Assembly: GCA_963971225.1 (NCBI GenBank)
Contig: OZ020267.1
Coordinates: 113,966,936-114,030,935, forward strand
From: Melieria omissa
Taxonomy: Eukaryota > Arthropoda > Insecta > Diptera > Ulidiidae
Length of the DNA stretch: 64,000 nt
Direction: 5' to 3'
Part shown: piece by piece, positions 11,901 to 24,243 of the stretch
Position numbering within the stretch: position 1 is the stretch's first letter
Layout of the letters: each line of letters begins with the position of its first letter
Position numbers and translations under genes: made by a program
Notes under the pieces: model-generated
Databases searched by the model: none
Seen by the model: the letters and a program-made list of their open reading frames with translations, nothing else
What the model was told of the DNA's origin: nothing

Positions 11901-12782
11901 TGTACGTATGTGTATGTATATTTTTTGGAACCTGCCCTAACACTTTCAGTTGCGAACCTAACCTTTTTGAAAGATTTTTTCAATTTTAGGCAGACTGACT
12001 TCTCTCATGATTGGGAATCTTGACATATCGCACACGCACTACAAAAGTGACACAACTCAAAATTTTTCATTTTCTGGTTTATGTGTTAATACTGTGCACA
12101 ATGCATAAATCTACCCAATCAGCAAAAGCTCAGTATATTTTGTTGTTGCTAACTGTTGCAAAAATACAGTTAGGTCTTTCTTCATGTCAGAAGTTTGATG
12201 CTATTTGATTGCTGCAGATCAATGCAAAAGAGTCCTAACTCAAATATCGTCACTTTTGACGAAATACATTTTTGTTAAAGTTAATTTTAAGCAAAATTCT
12301 GACATTTTTTGTATATATTTTTAATTTTCAAAATTAATTATGAATTTTCAAAATTTTTCTTTTAACGTTTTAACTGTAATTTATAATTATTAAATTCAGA
12401 AAAAGTGGCATAACTTGAAATAATTCGGTAATTATTGAATTAAAATATCATCAAAACAGTCACAACCCAAAATTTTGGATTTTCTAGTGTAAAATAAAAA
12501 CACATTCTTGCAACTTATCATAAAGCATAATCTGTAAGGATTTTCTACTGAACGGTCTATACGTTATTTAAAAAAAATGTTTATTTAGCTTAAAAACAGT
12601 CTTTTGCGTTTCCTGAAAAATCAAAAATTTTGAGCTGTGTCACTTTTGTTGTGCGTGTGCGATATGTACGTATGTGTATGTATAGTTTTTGGACCACTTT
12701 CAGATGCAAACCTAACCTTTCTGAAAGTTTTAATTTAATTTTGAGCAGACTGACTTCTCTCATGATTGGGAATCTTGACATA
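11901..12782 (+). repeat. ~120-bp tandem duplication split by a MITE
   Basis: The left copy (11901-12027) and right copy (12665-12782) share TGTACGTATGTGTATGTATA at the start and CAGACTGACTTCTCTCATGA near the end, with roughly ten percent divergence and small indels between. Removing the MITE at 12028-12662 and one TA joins the two copies exactly head to tail. The ancestral locus was therefore a tandem duplication and the MITE landed in the TA at the junction. Confidence 0.82.
12028..12662 (+). mobile_element. 635-bp MITE, copy 1
   Basis: Terminal inverted repeats TCGCACACGCACTACAAAAG..., about 35 bp with a few mismatches; the right end is the complement of CACTTTTGTTGTGCGTGTGCGA. TA lies on both sides (12026-12027, 12663-12664). 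There is no coding capacity. A second copy in the same orientation lies at 24244-24869, and the two align along their whole length. TA target and long TIRs fit a Tc1/mariner-type MITE. Confidence 0.9.
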
Positions 12783-15700
12783 TGCAGATAAAATTTCCTA
12801 AAATAATTTCTTATAAATATTGTTAAACTTTTTTTATATTTTTCTAAACATTTTGTAATATTATTTAGAACAATAATAATGTGTTATTGTAGATCTTCTA
12901 GTCTCAAAGGATCCGCAAACACCATCTGAAAGTGTTAAGCTTTGCAATGCAATGCTCTATGATTTCACTTGCAGTGGAAACTGAACTTTTTTATAATTTG
13001 CTTGACTCTCAAAAAACTTGGCAGCTTTACAAAAAGAACATTTACAAACGCAAACTCCAACTGCATAGTTATTTCTTTAATATTTTGGGAGATTTGCAGT
13101 TAAAAAGCTCCAACTGGCTCGCGTAGCAAAGTAAACGGGCCCAAGTGCGCCCTTCCGCAGCAATCCAATTAGTCTAACCTAACCTATAAAAGCAATTAAA
13201 TGCTTGTCTGAAAATATTTTGTTACATATTGAACACATGAACCTCGGGCTTGCGGTCCAATGCACTAACCGCAGGTCTTTGTCTCAAAGCAACACTAATT
13301 TGCAGTGACAATGAATTTCAGTGGTGTGCGGTTTGCGAGCTAACCTCAACTCTGAGCAGCACTCAAAATATTTTAAGAATTTTGAAAAATTATTCAATCA
13401 GGCAAATTTTATCAATTATCGGCCGCTCATAATTGTAGCTCAGTTGGGTTTTGAAATCATGTACTATGAGCATTTTAAACATTGCAAACACTGTTCCAGC
13501 AGTTTTCAATGAAAGAGATAATTTTTTTCGGAAAAATGTTTATTTCATGTATGAATTTTACTTTTCGCCGCACAAATGAACAACGCACGCACAATCCCTG
13601 AGGTTTGTTTTTATGATTTTTTACAAAAAACACTACCTTTAATGTAAAATAAAACAATTACAAATAACGGTAACATAAAAATGCCCTACAGAAAAAAGCG
13701 GCGCACAAAAAATGCCCGAAAAAATGCGCAAATTTCATTCCGAAAAACGGTTAATGAAAAATGTAAACGTGCTCGTTATTTGCAATGCATGGCAAACACA
13801 GCAGCAGTAACAACTACGACTGCAATAAAAACAGCAACAGCAATGGCATTAAAAAAAGATCGCCAAGTGTAGCTACAACTACAACTATAGGAAGTGAAAA
13901 AAAAAAACAAGTCTTATACATAATAAGTTAATATGGGGGGAAGAGCGAACGCGCGCGCAAAAAAGGCGAAGGCAAACCAAAAAACAAAAAGTAAACCGAA
14001 CAACAATAACAACAGCAACCAACAAAAGCACAGCCAAGAGACAGACACACAAAAATGCGAAATGAAAGTGCAGCGTACAGATGAAAACAATAACAATAAC
14101 AACAACAACAATAAGAAGAAGAATAACACCAACAACACCATTTTATAACAACAAAAGCGCACATAACAGTGACGACAACAGTAATTCACGCAAAAATTAT
14201 TATTTATTCATTTCGTTTGCTTCATTTCATTCCATTTCATTTTTATTTAATTTCATTTCATTATTTCTTTTATATAATTTTCATGCGCTGTTGCGTTCTC
14301 TGGCGTTTCTTCACAATTCCAAACTGTCAAAAAATTTTTGTAGTTCTTTTTGTTATAATTTTAAGTATTCAATTATTTTTTTTTTCGTTTACTATTAAAA
14401 ATGAAATGTTCTTCTTTTGTTTGCACTATGTGTCAGCACCACAAGCCTTTTTATGTATTTTTTGTTTTTGTTTTTTTGTAAACTGCATAATTAAAGATTT
14501 TTATTTGTGAAACTTTTGCAGTGCGCTTCGCGGATGGCACAAATTTTTGAGGCTAATTAAAAGAATACAAAATTAACATCAAACAATTTTTTATGACAAT
14601 GAAAACGCGTATCGTGTTTATTTTTCTCGTGTGACCGCTCGTCTACGCAACAAGTTTGAATACAATTTGTGTTTTTTTTCGCCCGTTCTTTTTTGTTTGA
14701 TTTTCATTTAAAATTCACAGAGCAACAACAACGGCCGCAAACCTAACTTCAAGCTTCAGCACAGCAACGCGTCGTCGTCGTCGTGATTGTTGTCGTCTTA
14801 CTAAAAAGCCACATTTATTTATTTTACTCGCCGACTCGCATTCGTGTACCCGCACTCGGTACTGCAGTTTCAATTTCAGTTCCACAAAACGTCCGTCGCA
14901 CTCGATTGTTTCAACTTGACTGAAATTTATGATCGCGCGCCGAGTGAAGTGAGCGCAAAAGTTTTTCGGAAAAAAGTGAAACACCAGCACCCCGAAACCG
15001 AAACCGAAACTTGAAACAAAGCAGAAAAGCTTTGCGCTCACCTCAGCTCAGCTTAGCGCAACGCAGCTCAAGCTCGACTTGCACTGAATTTGTTAAAACC
15101 GATTTTAGCCGCTTGCCGCCATCGAATGGTCAAACTATTTGAAACACCTAAGACCGACCGACACTGAGCCTTTGTCTCAAAAACTCGGCTTCGAAGGAAA
15201 TTCTATTAATCGACAATATCCGCAGAGCGGTGAATGTCCGACACAGCGCGTTTCGTACGTGTGGCCGCTCTCGTAAGCCCACTTGTTTTCGGCCGACAAT
15301 CAAAGCTCGCACTTGTCCCCTCCGAAAAGCGTTGATCGATGCGACCCACCTGCCCACGCGCGACGTGCTGTCAATAAAAACTTGTAGACTCACATAAAAG
15401 AGTCTAACAATTAGTTGGCCGCTGTGTCCGGAATTATAAAACCGGCATTGCAAATAAATCTCGCCACTTGAACTTGAATCGTATCGAAAATCGATGTTCG
15501 TATCTATTACCAAACTAATCGCACAGTCATTGTCAGCACGAGCTGACAAACGTCAAACGAAAACAAATAATTTGGTCTGACGAATTAGTTAAAGTTCATT
15601 GAAATGTTAAGACTCATTTGGAGTTGACGACAATATCAACAAAAAATCTATCGACTTATTTTGAGAAGCAATAATGAATCACATGAACTTTTTAAGAGAT

Positions 15701-16060
15701 TAAAGCCGTTATGGTTGCCATGATTAATAATAAATTATTTTTCAAAAAGGATTATGTTATTATTAAGTGATGGCTATTATTATTTTTTATTTTTATTATT
15801 TTTTTTGACCATGAGTTGAAATTAAGAAAAGAAATCAAAAACAAGTTTTCAAGTAAAATATAAACAAAATAAAAATGAATTTACTACCAAACTGGAAGTT
15901 CGACTTAGTTTCGAGCAACAAGAATGTTGTGTCAATAACATAAGCAGAAAAAATATATTTTATGTAAGTTGTGTGAAAATATACAGTCTAGAAATACCAA
16001 ACATCTAGATTTCAAAATACATGGATCATATCCGGTGACAAACTTCCTGATATTTCTAGT
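12783..16060. other. Non-coding region; promoter-like segment near 15.0-15.5 kb
   Basis: There is no supportable coding exon. 13930-14400 is A-rich then T-rich low-complexity sequence with CAA runs. The segment 14730-15550 is more GC- and CG-rich than its surroundings. On the minus strand it contains initiator-like TCAGT sequences (near 15085 and 15163) and a good splice donor, GAG/GTGAGC, near 15042. These are the properties expected of a leader exon for a minus-strand gene such as mol, about 11 kb from its coding exon. The link to mol is inference. Confidence 0.35.
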
Positions 16061-16069
16061 TCAACTCTT

Positions 16070-16665
16070 GAAGAGGCAAATATCTTACAGGAAGTGCCTG
16101 AAGCATCGAAAAGTTCAAGTTCTGATGGGACAAAATGTAAAAATGAACCCAACAGAAAATTTTTCTGTTGGGTTCATCCGAGAAACATCAAGGATCGTTT
16201 CAAATCCAAACTTTTGGTTTCCTATCTGATGGCATATTTTTTTGCAATTTTTCTAGTCTGCCCTCAAAATGCCAAATATCCAACAGAAAATTATAGAAAA
16301 TGAAGTCAAAATCATCAACAAACCATCACCAAAACAAATTTTTTCGAATTTCTCAGCAGTTTGCATTTCTAGGCTCAGAAGTTAAAGATTTTGGTTATCC
16401 TTTAAAAATGTAAAATTTCTTGAAATAGTCTCATATGTCCTCAAAGTGGCAAATAATCCTCGGCAAGTTACCGAAAAGTAAAGAAATTCAAATGCTTCAT
16501 AACTCCAGGGCCAAAAGCCAAAGATCAAACCAATGACTACTTTCAAATAGCCCAAAGACACCGAAAACTTTTCGTAACCCAACTGTTTGGATTCGTACAT
16601 TTCAAAAATGTCTTTACTGCCCGGAATCTATATTCAAAGTTGCAAATACTCCACCGAAAGCTTTA
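16070..16665 (+). repeat. Decayed tandem repeat, ~180-195 bp period
   Basis: Four related blocks each contain a CAAATA-nTCC-nAC-nG-AAAG-like core: CAAATATCTTACAGGAAG at 16077, CAAATATCCAACAGAAAA at 16273, CAAATAATCCTCGGCAAG at 16450 and CAAATACTCCACCGAAAG at 16643. Three are preceded by a TTCAAA/CTCAAA-like word. Spacings are 196, 177 and 193 bp. This looks like an eroded satellite-type array. Confidence 0.55.
16143..16177. repeat. Perfect 35-nt palindrome
   Basis: Two exact 17-base arms (ATGAACCCAACAGAAAA and its complement) are separated by a single T. This would extrude as a near-loopless hairpin. It lies inside the decayed tandem repeat and spans the CAACAGAAAA word found in one repeat unit (16281-16290). 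Confidence 0.85.
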
Positions 16666-16725
16666 TCTCACTTTTGAAATAATTATAGAATGTTCTCACT
16701 GCTTCAATGCACCAAAGCATATAAG

Positions 16726-17802
16726 CAGGGTGCGGAGAACGATCAAAATACGATCTTTCTCACGAATAATCGCAACCAAAAACTGAGTGCTTCTAATTTC
16801 TCGCGAGCGATAAAGTTGCGCTGCGAGCAAAAGCATTTACGATCTCTCACGAGAAACATAAATGTTCGGAACAATCGCGAATGAGAAAATGTCGCTGCAA
16901 GCGTCGTCAGTTCGATCTCTCGCGATCGTTCGTTTGTTGCGAGCGCTTGTTGTAAAACTCAATCAGTAACTCGTATTGTGAAGATTGAATCTTTGAACGA
17001 TCGCGATCGTTCGTCTGGGCAATAAATTATGTATATAGGAGTTTGAGCAGTTTGCTATTATACTGCTACTGACTGAAGTTTATTTCCTAAAGGAAACTTA
17101 TGTATAGAACTTGTAGATTTTAAAGACCTTTTGTTAGGAAAATTATAACAAAAAAATAGAAAACTTTGTGTTATGTTTGTATATGGTCTCGTAATGCCTT
17201 TTAGTGTTTCCTTATATGTATCCTTTAAGTTGTTTTCCACACAAAATGCACTTTGAAAAATCTGTGTCTTTATTATATGTAACAAGTTTCGTCTTGTCAA
17301 TATTTGACACTTTGCCCATATTGATATAAAAAAAGCAAACGCACAAGAAAATAATTTCACAAATCGTCCTTCGTCCGTATATATCGCAAAATAGACTAAA
17401 TTCAATGATTGTTTGCAGCCACGCTCTACTGACGAACCTTACAAAAATTCGTTCGCGATCGATCAAACATTCGCTCGCGAACGATCGAAAATTCGATCTT
17501 CTCATATTAGCTCGTTTTAGGATTGTATTTTATCGCGAGAAATACTTGAGCAAACGAGCTGTTGCGAATGATTTTCTGCATCAGCGTTCTTCCCACGACC
17601 GATCGCTTTCGTACGCTCGTTCGTTTGAAATGTATATACATAAACTCGCTGCATACGATCTCTCACGAACGAATACGTAGGCAATGCATTCGCAACCGCT
17701 CGTTTGCTCAAGTATTTCTCGCGATAAAATACAATCGCAAAACGAGCTAATATGAGAAGATCGAATTTTCGATCGTTCGCGAGCGAATTTTTCCGCACCC
17801 TG
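16726..17802. mobile_element. 1077-bp hAT-type non-autonomous element with internal foldback
   Basis: The ends are CAGGGTGCGGA at 16726 and its complement TCCGCACCCTG ending at 17802. The exact 8-bp duplication CATATAAG lies at 16718-16725 and 17803-17810, the length diagnostic of hAT transposition. Inside, both flanks are packed with degenerate GATCG/CGAACG/TCTCGCGA words. The centre (about 17040-17400) is ordinary AT-rich DNA. A strong inverted repeat occupies 17470-17788. There is no transposase. Open frames here read nearly the same peptide on both strands because of the inverted repeat and should not be called genes. Confidence 0.92.
17470..17788. repeat. ~101-bp inverted repeat (stem-loop) inside the hAT element
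   Basis: The left arm 17470-17570 and right arm 17687-17788 are reverse complements with only about three mismatches, separated by a 116-base spacer. A transcript crossing it would fold into a ~100-bp double-stranded stem. Confidence 0.9.
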
Positions 17803-19224
17803 CATATAAGTAACTGCGACCCTAATGAATTATTCTCTATTTAATGCAAGATCACTGCTGAGCCGCTAATATGACTTTTTAAAACCGTAAATATGTATAG
17901 TATGTACATATGTATGCACACCTCTCATTAACAAATATGAGTTGTGCTAATGCATTTCTAAAAGCAAATAAGCGGCTTTTCCGCTGTCACTTGGTTTCAT
18001 TAATTCTGCGAGTTTTTTCTTACATAAGGCGGTGACACTGAAATTTCACGCTAAAACACTAAAATACTACAAGTTTTTTTTCGTGAACTTGCAGTGACGT
18101 CAAGTTCTCCATGAGATTTGTGCAAAACACACTTAACGCTTAATTAACAAAATCAATTTCAATAGAAACTTTGGAATTTGTTTCTTGCTGCCAGACGAGC
18201 GAATAGTGCAACTCACTCGCCGTGCGCGCGAATTGCACACTTCAAATCGTGTGTTGCACAAAGTTGCAAGTTGCATTCGAAATGTCAGCTGAAGTATCGA
18301 TGAGTATATTTTCATTGACATGGCAGTGGCGCAGTGGCGACGCGGGGACCCTGCGGCGTGTCAAAGCATACGATGCGGCTGGTTTAAATTACAGTATATA
18401 CAAATCTATGTATGTATGTGTATGTTAGTGTATGGGTCTAAGTGTGCAAAACTCCTTGAGTGAGTTGTAGCTTGGAGTTTTGACTTTTCAATTGTGAATT
18501 TACAGTATTTTCATTGAAGTTGGCATTAAGCGCCAAGATATCATTGATAGGTTTACGAGAGCTATGTCAATGTGGCCCCAATGAAGGTTTCTCGTGTTGA
18601 GGAAGTCATCATTTATGGAATGTTAAGGTGATTTTTTCGATATGTTGTAATAAATTATTCTACTGACAACATTGCTATGTCGCTATATGCTGCATAATTT
18701 TATACAAAACCAACGGCGACCACATAAGCCAAAACTTTCATTCATAAGTTTCGTTGAACATATTCAACTTTTGTATGAAACATTTTTTTATCTAATACAA
18801 AAAATCTAGTCTACACTTGTTTTCTTGCATAGCAAACATTTCCTTAAATTGCTGACCATATACATAAAACTCCTTAAATACCAAATAAAACTTTAGTTTG
18901 GCAATTTTCTCAACCCAACCGTCGCCAATTGTCAATTTGCTTGGCTTCTCTTTCGTTGCGCCGCTTCTCGTAATGAGAATTGATTAAGTTTTATTTTATT
19001 GTTTCGACATATGTGCAACTGAGCAACAGGTGTCACCAACTTTACACGCTTGCACTAACGCCATTCGCATTGCTCTAACGCTTTACGAGTTGTGACTTTT
19101 TGCGTCTGTATTCAATGTTAAAATCGACGATAACAAGTAAATGAAACTGAGGCGAAGGTCTTAGCCGACTTGTTTATACGCTGCACTAAAAAAAAACGCT
19201 TCAGTTGTTAGTTGTGTTAAAAAA

Positions 19225-19780
19225 TGTTCTTTGCAGATGTAAAAATTCTGAGAAGTTTTCGAAATTTTAAAAATTCTGAGAAATTTTCGAAATTGGTTGT
19301 AATGTTTAATAAGACTTACAGCACAATGATTTTGAAAATTTTTCAACATAATTGGCCTGATTTCAGCTATAATTCGGATTGTTTCCTTCAGAGTCAACAG
19401 GAATTAAAAAAATCCCTGAAAATTCGGCGCTTAAATTCTGCAACAAATCGGTTGGCAGACAGCGGGCCCTAATAGCCAAGTTCATTCTTCTAATAACTAA
19501 TAATGTACAACCTAGAAACCCTTTCTTTCTTTACAGATGTAAAAAATTCTGAGACTTTTTTGAAATTTTTTTAAATATTAAATAAGATTTAAAGCATAAT
19601 GACTTTGCAAGTTTTCGAACATTTCCTGTTTCCTGATTTCAGCTATAATTACCTAATATTTCCTTCAAAGTAAACAGAAATTTAAAAAATCCCTGAAAAT
19701 TCTTCGCTTAAATTCTGCAGCAAATCGGTTGGCAGACAGCGGGATGGGATCATATGGCTAAGTTCATTCTCCTAATAATT
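19225..19780 (+). repeat. Diverged ~255-bp direct duplication
   Basis: Two copies, about 19232-19490 and 19535-19785, share in order GCAGATGTAAAAA/ACAGATGTAAAAAA, ATTTCAGCTATAATT, AAAAAATCCCTGAAAATTC, CAAATCGGTTGGCAGACAGC and AAGTTCATTCT. The order and spacing are preserved, which supports a tandem duplication. Confidence 0.75.
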
Positions 19781-20158
19781 CCAACGACATGTAGGAATAT
19801 TTGACCTACCTATACCCCAAATATGTACAACCTAAAAACCCAGTGCAGGGCATAAGAACCGAACTTCTCAGCGTCAAAACGTTTACGATAAAAAGAATTT
19901 CTATGCCTGAATCTCTGCTGTCGACCTTCGACGGTTATATAATAACAATAATAACTATGCTCAATGCCATAATGCCATGCCTGCACTAATACTAATAAAC
20001 ATCAACATGTGTGTATGTATGTGTGTGCATCAGCGCAACGCACAGAACAAGCGCACAAGTCGGCCGAAGCCAAAGTGGCAGCAAAAAGCCGCACAATATA
20101 AGCAAATTTAGCCCAGCTACTTTTAATGTGTCCATACACATAACCACGTATATAGCAG

Positions 20159-20195
20159 TACAAACATACATACAAACATACATACAAACATATGT
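20159..20195. repeat. (CAAACATACATA)n microsatellite
   Basis: Three copies of a 12-bp unit. Confidence 0.8.
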
Positions 20196-23100
20196 ACATA
20201 TGTACATCATGCCAACATGCTTACAACGAGTAGTGGTCGCGGCTGTGCCGTAAGTCGGCATTTTTTACGTGGTCAACGACAGCTTGTTGCATTTTAGTTG
20301 TAATTTAGAAATTTAATTAGCAAAACTGCAGGTGTGTATCTATAGAACATCAAAATCGCATCAAATAGCTATGTACGAGTGTGTATGCATGAAGCAGTGC
20401 TGGACACACACACGAGGGCGTAAAAACTTTTAGTACAAGGACAATAAATAAAACAATTATTGTTATTACACTAACTCACCCGCAGTGCACTCGACTACGC
20501 ACGCACGTTAACATATTTCACAAATTAATATTAAACGGAAATACAAACACACACACACAGAGACACATACTCGTACACACAGCAAGTTTGTTGTTGGACT
20601 ACGGCGCCCGGTGCACTGGGCTGGCATAAGTTCAGCGCTGCTGCCGCATAGTTCGGCCAAGTCGGCGCTGTGCTGGCGAGCGAGCGAGGATTATTTGGCT
20701 TGCCGAGCACGTGTCGCATTCTGCTGCGAGTACGCGCACCAGATACTCGAGCGCCCATGTGTTTGCTTTGCCGTACTTTGCGTTTCGTAAACATAGTGTC
20801 GGCGTTAGTGTCACAGCTCGTTATACGGATATCTGGGTTTCGGCCGGTCGTTTGATTTGCGGTGAAAGGCAGAAATATTGACATTGATATTGGCCGTTGG
20901 CCATCGTGACAGCTGTCAAAGATTTACAACTTAATGTGTTTCCGAGCATTAGAATTAAGTGTTGGGTGATTCATGCATTGAACGAAGACAAAGACAAAGG
21001 CAATTTACGATTTACAATGTACGATTTTCGAATATCCGCATACAATGAAAAATATAGTTTTACAAAACGTGTGAAAATTCGTTTGTATGGATTTTATAAA
21101 CGACTAATAGACTAGTGAGATCCAATTGAACTCTTTTCTGCGGGCACAAGGAAACCACAGAGCATTTTATGAATTATTGCAGAAGGCAATAAGTAGAAGA
21201 GGAGAAGCAACAAACGAAAGGTAACAGGCAAGAACTAAAAAGGTAAATTTTCAACATTTTGAATATGAGTTTTGTACACAATTTATATTCATATTTTTCT
21301 TATTTATTTTCGTTATTTTTCCAGCACCAACAATCGCCGAACGCAATGTGTACGCTTCGCAAGCAGAAATAACCTTTAAACTTGTGTTTATTGTAAATAT
21401 TTCGCCAATGTTGCCGCAGCAAATTAGTGCACGAAAATTCAATATTTATGGGGCAAACAAATCACTTCATTGGGCACAGTCAATGCCGCCGCCAGCGCCG
21501 CGCCGCGCACCGCATGTCCGACCCGTTTCGTGTGAAAATTAGTGCACAGCAATTCATGGTTAATCCCCCAATGTAATTCAAGTGAATGCCTCAAGTTGTA
21601 TTTTCTAATTGAAATACACGATTGCATTGTGCTATTGTGTACCTACGGCGTGGTCGCGCGCATTCGTGTGCATGTGTGTGTGTGTTTGTGCAAAAACGCC
21701 ACCTTGTAGCAAATGCTGCATAAATAATAAAGTTATTATAGCTGTGTGCATATGCGGCAAAACTTTTATTGCATTATTTATACAAACAAAGGAATTGCGT
21801 TTATGAACATATAGGAAATCGGCTAAAATACTTCAACTCTAATGTAAAAAATTACATTTCTTATTGGTGATTGTTATCATTGATTCGGTTGCAACAGAGA
21901 ACAGTCTCGATATTTCAGAGGCTACGGCGAAAACTTCGAAACTTTCAACAATTCCGTGGAAAATTTTAATGTAGATGAGCTCTTTAAAGCGTGTGCTTTT
22001 TTTGAAAATTGTTTCCTTTTGAAAAAAATATTTGTAACCACCTTCGATGTTTGCCAATTTCAAACTTCTGGTTCCAAAAGCAAAGGTCTTTTCACCGAAC
22101 TATGATCAAATGACCATGCAAAGCTATGAATGTGAATATTAGCTTGAAAACAGGGTTTAAAACGCCGAGTCAGAAATTCTGTAATAATTACGCAGGGAAG
22201 CGCACCGTAGATCTTTCCGACCTACTGTGCACATCAATGTTTCATTAGAAAAATATAATCAAACAATTCCTACCTCAAATTCGAGCATTTTATATCTCAA
22301 AGCCAATTTAGTGCAACACATTTTATTACAAAAATATAATCAAATAATTCCTACATTAAATAACTCACCACCAATCAATTTTGTGTATGAATGCATGTTT
22401 GACAACTAAAATACTTAATGGGAATTTGTACATAATTTAAAACATTCTCCCACCAATTTAACACTTTCTTTCAACTGAAATTATTTGCATATAAAAAACT
22501 GCAATGCAAACCATTAAATTTGCATCCGCACGCATTGATCATTTATCATGCGGCATACGGACGCCCAGCCGAAAACATTAGCAATCAGATTATTGAATAC
22601 TTCACCACATGGCGCAGACCTCACAGTGGCGCGTGCCCGCCCAAACAAATAAACAAACAAAATGCCAACAAATTGCCAACAATTGCCTTTTGCATTCAAT
22701 TGCAGCTTTTTTCTTCATTTTATTATTTTTTAATTTATTTTAGTTGCTTTTTTCCGAAATGATTTTATGCAGTAGTAAAAATGCAAATAATAGCCTTGCC
22801 GGTGGCACCAGTACGCAGTCGGCAGTTAGCCAGTCGGTAGCAACAATGGTCAAACGTACAAACAAAAAAGGGGAGAAACAACCGAAATAAGTAAAACACA
22901 AATTGTAGCAGAAAAAATCATGTACGTTTAATTTGAATTTGACACGTGTCAATTTGCGAGAGAACATTGAAAAGATTGGTGCGTACTGGTGCCGCGCACA
23001 CGCACACACTCACACACACATACAGACACGCCGCAAATGGTCATTATTCAAGCGCAGCGGCAACATTTTCAAAGTTACACGACGCTGAACTCCAGCCGCA

Positions 23101-23784
23101 AGATTGATTGTCACACCTACCCCACCGCCGCGAACGTCGGCACGCTCGACTAGTTGTGCGGGTCGGTCGATTGGCCAAATGGACGCCTGAGTGCTTTTGC
23201 AGTGCTCGCAGCTCCAGCGACGTGTTAATATTTTAATTAGCAATGCTTATTGCCAGACTTTGTGAGACAAAAGGTTAGCTCGGCTAATGCGGCTCGTACA
23301 ACAGCGAATTTTCATAATTCTGAAAATATTTATGCTACGCACTAATAAACCATTTTAAGTACATAACTAAACACGTATGTAGGTAGGTGTGTTATGTATG
23401 GTATGTACGAGCACGTACTTATGTAGACAGGTGTTGTGAAGGCTGCGTGCATCTGACGCCAGGGCCAATTGATGCACAGTGCGGTCATTAGAAAGTAACC
23501 GTTAGATGAATTAGAATGTGAGGTTAAAAACGACTATCCGAAGGAGTGATGTATGTAGCAAACCGTGGGGTTCTTAATAAGTAAAACTCGAAGCTGTGAA
23601 AAAATCAGGAAAAGTAATGTTGTATCAATTTTCTCATTACATTTTGAATCTGTTTGCTACAGAAAATGTTTGAATTACAATTTTAATGGTTAAAAGATAT
23701 TCAATGCACCTATCATAACTTGTTTCTTTTCCAGCTTCAATGTTGTATAATATTGACACAGCTATCTATGGGCAGTTCAAGATC

Positions 23785-23947
23785 CAGTGGCGGATTCAGG
23801 GGGGTGTTTTGGGGGTTGAACCCCCCCCCCCCCCCGAAATATTAGGATCGACATTAAAACTACATACAAATTAAAAGAAAAGATTTATGAATATCAAAGA
23901 ATTACTTTTTGAAACCCCCCCGAAATATTTTTCTGAATTCGCCCCTG
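23785..23947. mobile_element. 163-bp hAT MITE
   Basis: Ends CAGTGGCGGATTCAGGGGGG and (complement) CAGGGGCGAATTCAGAAAAA are related inverted repeats. The exact 8-bp duplication TCAAGATC lies at 23777-23784 and 23948-23955. It contains a C15 homopolymer at 23821-23835 and a second C7 run near 23915, so the inside folds back strongly. There is no coding capacity. Confidence 0.9.
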
Positions 23948-24243
23948 TCAAGATCAAATATTTACTTGAAATAAGTTTACAAAAAATTGTCTGCACAAGT
24001 TAAATAGTTCACTACAGAAAATATTTGAATCGATATATGCAAAAGAAAATTTAATCAGGATTCCCTTACATAATGACATGAGTTGCATTTGCTTTTCATA
24101 ATTTATTTATTTACTAATTTTTTTCATTATTTCTTTACTTCTTTATTTATTTATTTAATGACATCAGTTATACTCGTACATCGTTATAAATGCTTCTCAT
24201 AATAACATCAAGATGTGAATGAATATATGTATGAATTAATATA

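Larger units (their letters stand above)
17811..23776. other. Gene-free region with simple repeats
   Basis: No coding exon is recognised. Landmarks are a diverged direct duplication at about 19225-19780, a CAAACATACATA array at 20159-20195, and CG-richer patches at 18180-18360, 20580-20860 and 23020-23240. These patches contain open frames only by chance and could be leader exons or regulatory DNA. GTATGTA/TGTATG microsatellite scraps recur throughout. Confidence 0.4.

Noticed and set aside
13681..13872. Lys/Arg-rich 63-codon frame (MPYRKKRRTKNARKN...)
   Set aside because: Basic character follows from an A-rich low-complexity tract and no protein family is recognised.
17405..17805. Open frames on both strands sharing the peptide LANDRKFDLLILARF
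   Set aside because: The shared peptide comes from the inverted repeat inside the hAT element, not from paralogous genes.
20531..20884. 117-codon minus-strand open frame
   Set aside because: Composition-driven; no motif, no splice context, overlaps CA repeats.
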